This document shows positions 8,034 to 10,875 of a stretch of 10,875 nt of DNA, in pieces; the stretch's first letter is position 1; each line of letters starts with the position of its first letter. The translations under genes and the position numbers were made by a program. The notes beneath the pieces are model-generated. The model was not told the origin of the DNA. It was given only the letters and a program-made list of their open reading frames with translations, and did no database searches. The DNA is from Actinomycetota bacterium. GTDB lineage: Bacteria; Actinomycetota; Humimicrobiia; Humimicrobiales; Humimicrobiaceae. The stretch spans positions 1-10,875 of the forward strand of contig JAQVHC010000041.1 of assembly GCA_028696435.1 (NCBI GenBank). Direction: 5' to 3'.

Positions 8034-8107
8034 ATCTTCTTTTTAAATCAACCTCGGTAGGAAATTAAGTTATTTATCTAATAACACCTACTGTCGCGGG
8101 CTGGTTT
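8001..8107 (-). ncRNA. ribosomal protein L10 leader RNA
   Basis: The leader upstream of rplJ carries the hallmarks of L10 leaders of Gram-positive bacteria: an ACAGUAGGUG segment, a small hairpin (GUUAUU with AAUAAC, 8085-8080 and 8074-8069), CUUAAU, then CCUACCGAGGU. GUAGG (8091-8087) pairs with CCUAC (8061-8057) to form the main stem. In known examples L10 with L7/L12 binds this region and turns down rplJL. Downstream, two hairpins that cannot coexist follow: 8028-8049 and the terminator at 8001-8033. The family call rests on remembered consensus; the 5' boundary is approximate. Confidence 0.8.
8028..8049 (-). promoter_or_regulatory. candidate antiterminator hairpin in the L10 leader
   Basis: GAUUUAA (8049-8043) and UUAAAUC (8034-8028) form a perfect 7-bp stem in the minus-strand RNA. 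The second arm shares six bases with the first arm of the terminator, so only one of the two can form. That is the layout of an antiterminator; the direction of the switch on L10 binding is inferred from other L10 leaders. Confidence 0.5.
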
Positions 8108-8154
8108 TATAATATATAAATAATCTTTTTATTCTGTTGTATTACTGTTATTAA

Positions 8155-8862
8155 TTATGCTGCCTCCGTTATGTCAGTAATCTTACCTGGATCAATTTTT
8201 ATTGAAGGACCCATAGTTGAAGAAATATAGATACTTTTTATATACTTACCTTTAGCTGACGCGGGTCTTGATTTAATAATTGCATCAATTAGAGTTATAT
8301 AATTTTCCAATAGCTCCTTTAAGCCAAAGGATACTTTCCCGATAGTGCAGTGTATTGTACCGTTTCTGTCAGTTCTGAATTCTAATTTTCCTTTTTTTGA
8401 ATCCTCAATTGCTTTCTTCAATTCAAAAGTAACCGTTCCAGATTTTGGATTTGGCATTAATTTTCTAGGACCCAGAATTTTAGCAATCTTCCCTACATGT
8501 TTCATCATATCAGGAGTTGCAATACAAACTCCGAAATCAAGCCAGCCATTACTAATTTTTTCAACAAGTTCCTCACCGCCAACATAATCAGCTCCTGCAT
8601 CTTTAGCTTCAACTGCTTTTTCACCCTGTGCAAAAACAAGAATTTTTTTAACTTTTCCGGTTCCATGAGGTAGAATCACTGTTCCCCGTACAACCTGATC
8701 TGCTTTTCTGGGGTCAACTCCTAAATTCACACTAATATCTACAGATTCATCAAAATTAGCAAAATGATTTTCCTTTATCCACTTTATTGCCTCTGCAGGG
8801 CTCAACATCTTACTCTTATCGAGATTTTCTATTGTTGATAAATATTTTTTCCCTCTCTTCAA
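8155..8862 (-). CDS. rplA: 50S ribosomal protein L1
   Basis: L1 binds the mobile L1 stalk of 23S rRNA and helps release deacylated tRNA from the E site; in many bacteria it also represses its own mRNA. The product is 235 residues, the typical length. Family segments include KRGKKY at the N-terminus, ESVDISVNLGVDPRKADQ (about 39-56), RGTVILPHGTGK, the second-domain GPRKLMPNPKSGTVT and C-terminal SSTMGPSIKID. The start is TTG at 8862; the KRGKKY alignment with other L1 proteins makes this the correct start, and no in-frame ATG lies nearby. AAAGGGATGG upstream is a possible but loosely spaced ribosome site. It follows rplK after 144 bases and precedes the L10 leader. Confidence 0.97.
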   Translation of the reverse strand: MKRGKKYLSTIENLDKSKMLSPAEAIKWIKENHFANFDESVDISVNLGVDPRKADQVVRGTVILPHGTGKVKKILVFAQGEKAVEAKDAGADYVGGEELVEKISNGWLDFGVCIATPDMMKHVGKIAKILGPRKLMPNPKSGTVTFELKKAIEDSKKGKLEFRTDRNGTIHCTIGKVSFGLKELLENYITLIDAIIKSRPASAKGKYIKSIYISSTMGPSIKIDPGKITDITEAA

Positions 8863-9006
8863 AACCTACCATCCCTTTAAATTTTAAATAAAATTCCAAT
8901 GAGGCTACTTTTTAAAACAATTTTCCTGACCGGCTTTCTCTCAAACCTTCGCTGCTTTGTTTAAGAATTCAGAGTCTCATATCAATATTAATATATATCT
9001 ATCAAG

Positions 9007-9432
9007 CTATGAGCTTATTTTTACTCCCATGCTTCTGGCAGTCCCCTCTATAATTTTAACTGCCTTATCCAGATTTCTTGCATTTAAATCTTTCATTTTA
9101 ATCCGTGCAATCTCCTCAGCCTGTTGCCTTGAAAGCTCCCCTACTTTCACACGGTTAGGCTCGCTCGAACCCTTCTCTAAATTCAAAGCTTTTTTAATAA
9201 GAACAACAGCCGGAGGTGTTTTAGTAATAAAACTAAAACTCCTATCTTTATACACAGTCAGCACAACTGGGATAATCATTCCCTGCTCTTTTGAAGTTCT
9301 TTCATTGAAAGCTTTACAGAACTCCATAATATTAACTCCATGCTGCCCGAGAGCCGGACCAACTGGAGGAGCCGGATTTGCCTGCCCTGCAGGAATTTGC
9401 AATTTAACCTGAGCTATAACTTCCTTAGCCAT
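9007..9432 (-). CDS. rplK: 50S ribosomal protein L11
   Basis: L11 binds the GTPase-associated region of 23S rRNA next to L10 and L7/L12 and takes part in factor binding and in the RelA stringent response. The product is 141 residues, the usual length. The N-terminal domain has LQIPAGQANPAPPVGPALGQ (11-30), including the proline-rich element near the thiostrepton site, then GVNIMEFCKAFN; the C-terminal RNA-binding domain has KTPPAVVLIKKA and ends in IEGTARSMGV. All these are near-invariant family segments. The ATG at 9432 follows AAGG eight bases upstream. It lies 82 bases after nusG with no terminator seen between, so cotranscription is likely. Confidence 0.98.
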   Translation of the reverse strand: MAKEVIAQVKLQIPAGQANPAPPVGPALGQHGVNIMEFCKAFNERTSKEQGMIIPVVLTVYKDRSFSFITKTPPAVVLIKKALNLEKGSSEPNRVKVGELSRQQAEEIARIKMKDLNARNLDKAVKIIEGTARSMGVKISS

Positions 9433-9514
9433 TTATAGTTACCTTATAGTTTCCTCTAACATTTGATAAAATTCTCTCGTATTATACATTTTAATAAAAA
9501 ATTTTCAATTTTTT

Positions 9515-10039
9515 TTATATTTTAGATACCTGATTAAAATTAAGCTCTACCGGAGTTTGCCTCCCAAATATTGAAACCAGAACTTTTAATTTACCCTGGT
9601 CAATATTTATTTCGCTTATAGTACCATCAAAATTTGCAAACGGTCCTGATGTTACCTTTACAGGCTGTCCGATTTCAAAATCAGTTTTTGGTCTGGGTTT
9701 CTCGGCGCCTTCCCTTTTCATTATTCTCTTAACTTCATAGTCTGAAAGGGGAACAGGTTTATCGTCCCTTCCAACAAAACCAGTAACACCTGGAGTATTT
9801 CTTACCACATACCAGGAGTCATCATCCAGATACATTTTTACAAGAAGGTAACCCGGGAAAACTCTCTTTGAGGATACCTCCTTTTTACCACCTTTAATTT
9901 CAACAACATCCTCTTTTGGTATATATATGTCAAAGATTTTATTGCCCATATTCATGGATTCTATTCTGTGCTCTAAATTTGCTTTTATTTTATTTTCGTA
10001 CCCTGCGTATGAATTAATTACATACCATCTCGGTCTCAT
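9515..10039 (-). CDS. nusG: transcription termination/antitermination protein NusG
   Basis: NusG binds the RNA polymerase clamp and modulates pausing and termination, and can couple polymerase to the ribosome. From the ATG at 10039 it has 174 residues: an NGN domain (RWYVINSYAGYENKI at 4-18, FPGYLLVKM at 61-69, VRNTPGVTGFVG at 79-90) and a C-terminal KOW domain (GQPVKVTSGPFANFDGTI at 124-141). I prefer this ATG because GGTGA sits five bases before it and the protein then begins as NusG usually does; an in-frame TTG at 10054 would add five residues. Unlike many actinobacterial NusG proteins, it has no long acidic N-terminal extension. The secE stop is 19 bases upstream. Confidence 0.97.
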   Translation of the reverse strand: MRPRWYVINSYAGYENKIKANLEHRIESMNMGNKIFDIYIPKEDVVEIKGGKKEVSSKRVFPGYLLVKMYLDDDSWYVVRNTPGVTGFVGRDDKPVPLSDYEVKRIMKREGAEKPRPKTDFEIGQPVKVTSGPFANFDGTISEINIDQGKLKVLVSIFGRQTPVELNFNQVSKI

Positions 10040-10044
10040 TAAAA

Positions 10045-10049
10045 TCACC
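10045..10049 (-). promoter_or_regulatory. Shine-Dalgarno site of nusG (decides start)
   Basis: GGTGA with five bases before the ATG at 10039. It supports that ATG over the in-frame TTG at 10054, which has no ribosome site. Confidence 0.55.
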
Positions 10050-10058
10050 AACAAATAA

Positions 10059-10376
10059 TTAAATTTTCGCTAATAGATCTATAAGCTTAATAAAGCCAAG
10101 ATCAAAAAGTCCCAGAAGAATAGAAAAAATAATAATTGTCACAATAACTACTATAGTATAATTAATAAGTGCTTTTTTTGTGGGCCATGTTACTCTTTTT
10201 AGCTCATGTATAACATCCCTGAAAAAGCCTGCTATCCTTGAAGGCACTTTTTTTATAACTTGCTTCCAGTTTGTTTTCTTCTTTGGCGGCGGTGGTGGTG
10301 GCGCTTTTCTTTCCTGAAGCTGCCTTTCCATCATTGTTTTTTGCTTGTACTTTCTTGAAACTTTTCTTTTAGCCAT
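10059..10376 (-). CDS. secE: preprotein translocase subunit SecE
   Basis: SecE is the small essential membrane subunit that clamps SecY in the Sec translocon. The product is 105 residues with a single-span layout: a basic cytoplasmic N-terminus of about 45 residues, an amphipathic helix with the family motif FFRDVIHELKRVTWPTKK (51-68), and one hydrophobic transmembrane segment (about 73-92, IVVIVTIIIFSILLG). The N-terminal part is longer than the minimal family core and includes six consecutive prolines (26-31) followed by three lysines. ATG at 10376 with AAGGAT ten bases upstream. It lies between tRNA-Trp and nusG, the classical secE-nusG pair. Confidence 0.96.
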   Translation of the reverse strand: MAKRKVSRKYKQKTMMERQLQERKAPPPPPPKKKTNWKQVIKKVPSRIAGFFRDVIHELKRVTWPTKKALINYTIVVIVTIIIFSILLGLFDLGFIKLIDLLAKI

Positions 10377-10403
10377 TATATAATTTATCCTTTACATATT
10401 TCC

Positions 10404-10480
10404 TGGCAGGGCTGGAGGGACTCGAACCCCCAACACCCGGTTTTGGAGACCGGTGCTCTACCAATTGGAGCTACAGCCCT
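10404..10480 (-). tRNA. trnW: tRNA-Trp (anticodon CCA)
   Basis: The minus strand folds as a complete cloverleaf: 7-bp acceptor stem (AGGGCTG with CAGCCCT), D-arm GCTC/GAGC, anticodon stem CCGGT/ACCGG with loop CTCCAAA, T-arm closed by GGGGG/CCCTC (one G-U) around TTCGAGT, and discriminator G at 10407. The anticodon CCA (10446-10444) reads UGG. The 3' CCA is encoded (10406-10404). The first two bases belong also to the stop codon of rpmG. It lies between rpmG and secE, an arrangement found in several bacterial groups, and must be cut out of a longer mRNA. Confidence 0.97.
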
Positions 10481-10628
10481 ATCTGGTCTCCTTATGAATC
10501 GTATGTTTCCTACACCACCTGCAGTATTTTTTTAGTTCCAGCCTGTCAGGTGTACTCTTTTTATTTTTTTCACTACTATAATTTCTTCTCTTACATTCTG
10601 TGCACTCAAAAGTAATTATCTGTCTCAA
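10479..10628 (-). CDS. rpmG: 50S ribosomal protein L33
   Basis: L33 is a small zinc-ribbon protein of the large subunit near the E site. The product is 49 residues, the normal length, and begins M-RQIITFECTECKRRNY and ends CRKHTIHKETR, matching the family closely. Four cysteines (9, 12, 36, 39) form the zinc site, so this is the zinc-binding form and not the cysteine-less paralogue. The start is TTG at 10628, preceded closely by GGGAAGAG; an in-frame stop a short way upstream leaves no ATG or GTG alternative. The TAG stop overlaps the first two bases of tRNA-Trp. It is the first gene after the candidate promoter at 10684-10712. Confidence 0.94.
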   Translation of the reverse strand: MRQIITFECTECKRRNYSSEKNKKSTPDRLELKKYCRWCRKHTIHKETR

Positions 10629-10683
10629 CTCTTCCCACCACTTTTATTTTTAATAGAAAATTTTTATAGAAACGCAACTGAAT

Positions 10684-10712
10684 AAGGTAGCATTATATTC
10701 GCTCGATGTCAA
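10684..10712 (-). promoter_or_regulatory. candidate promoter of the rpmG-tRNA-Trp-secE-nusG operon
   Basis: On the minus strand a perfect TTGACA (10712-10707) is followed after 17 bases by TACCTT (10689-10684), with a TG one base before the -10 element (extended -10). The -35 and spacing are ideal; the -10 matches only three of six positions, including the key TA...T. Transcription would start near 10677, giving a leader of about 50 bases before rpmG. The location between tuf and rpmG supports it. Confidence 0.5.
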
Positions 10713-10731
10713 TAATAGAATATTTCTATTA
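10713..10731 (-). repeat. AT-rich inverted repeat after tuf
   Basis: TAATAGAA and TTCTATTA form a perfect 8-bp stem with a 3-nt loop, just upstream of the candidate -35 box. It has no U-tract and almost no G-C pairs, so it is a poor intrinsic terminator for tuf; whether tuf transcription stops here is unclear. Confidence 0.3.
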
Positions 10732-10754
10732 CTCTATTTCTACTATTCTTTTCT

Positions 10755-10875
10755 CTACTCAAGTATCTTTGTAACACTACCTGCTCCTATAGTTCTTCCA
10801 CCTTCACGAATAGCAAACCTCTGTCCTTCTTCCATAGCTATATTGGATATAAGGTTTATTTCCATTTCAGTATTG
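10755..10875 (-). CDS. tuf: elongation factor Tu (partial, C-terminal 39 residues)
   Basis: EF-Tu brings aminoacyl-tRNA to the ribosome as a GTP complex. Only the last 39 residues are inside the window; the gene enters from the right edge. The ending (IAMEEGQRFAIREGGRTIGAG then VTKILE and TAG) is the near-invariant end of domain 3 and leaves little doubt. It lies 126 bases upstream of rpmG in the same direction, a neighbourhood seen in many bacteria. Whether this is the only tuf copy cannot be told from the window. Confidence 0.95.
   Translation of the reverse strand, partial: NTEMEINLISNIAMEEGQRFAIREGGRTIGAGSVTKILE

Noticed and set aside
8104..8154. Separate promoter for rplJL just before the L10 leader
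   Set aside because: AT-rich TATTAT-like hexamers occur (around 8108-8120), but no matching -35 at the right distance, so read-through from rplA is simpler.
8863..9006. Possible L1-binding autoregulatory site or terminator between rplK and rplA
   Set aside because: I saw only short irregular pairings and no U-tract in these 144 bases; nothing matches an L1 rRNA mimic well enough to call.
8957..9412. Plus-strand open frame of 151 codons covering rplK
   Set aside because: Antisense shadow of rplK with an incoherent product; rplK on the minus strand is certain.
10040..10054. Longer nusG start at TTG 10054
   Set aside because: It adds five residues not typical of NusG and lacks a ribosome site, while GGTGA fits the ATG at 10039.
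1..10875. Mobile elements, CRISPR array, defence island or novel multi-gene system
   Set aside because: Every sizeable gene is a known housekeeping gene, all on one strand, and no transposase, phage gene, spaced direct repeats or attachment-site pair was seen.

Overview
This window is a conserved bacterial transcription and translation locus, read entirely from the minus strand. In transcription order (right to left) it holds the 3' end of tuf (EF-Tu), rpmG (L33), a tRNA-Trp gene, secE, nusG, rplK (L11), rplA (L1), an L10-type leader RNA with an attenuator, rplJ (L10), rplL (L7/L12), a long non-coding gap with a strong hairpin, rpoB, and the first 984 codons of rpoC, which runs off the left edge. 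All genes are intact apart from the two cut by the window ends. I see no mobile element, CRISPR array, defence gene or foreign island.

Organism: a clearly AT-rich bacterium. From remembered family sequences, the RNA polymerase looks most like that of Actinobacteria. The first 138 residues of beta' are close to the mycobacterial protein, and a long charged insertion sits between residues about 139 and 297, where mycobacteria also have one and E. coli does not. The beta C-terminus also follows the actinobacterial pattern before a private tail. Low GC, NusG without a long N-terminal extension, and the order tuf-rpmG-tRNA-Trp-secE do not fit typical high-GC actinomycetes. A deep-branching or uncultivated lineage near Actinobacteria is my inference; the sequence alone does not settle it.

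Layout: 10755-10875 is the tuf end. A candidate promoter at 10684-10712 would drive rpmG, tRNA-Trp, secE and nusG, probably reading on into rplK and rplA. The gap at 7963-8154 carries the L10 leader, with terminator and antiterminator hairpins that exclude each other, so rplJL can be tuned separately. The gap at 6506-6882 contains a 30-nt near-perfect hairpin 79 nt after the rplL stop, where E. coli has its attenuator and RNase III site, plus a weak candidate promoter for rpoBC.

The products work together. L33, L11, L1, L10 and L7/L12 are large-subunit proteins; L11, L10 and L7/L12 form the GTPase-associated stalk used by EF-Tu. NusG binds the polymerase built from RpoB and RpoC, and SecE is part of the membrane translocon.

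The window is ordinary in gene content. The unusual points are charged low-complexity additions to L7/L12, RpoB and RpoC, the RNA switches in the two long gaps, and the rpmG stop codon that overlaps the tRNA-Trp 5' end. I found no previously undescribed multi-gene system.
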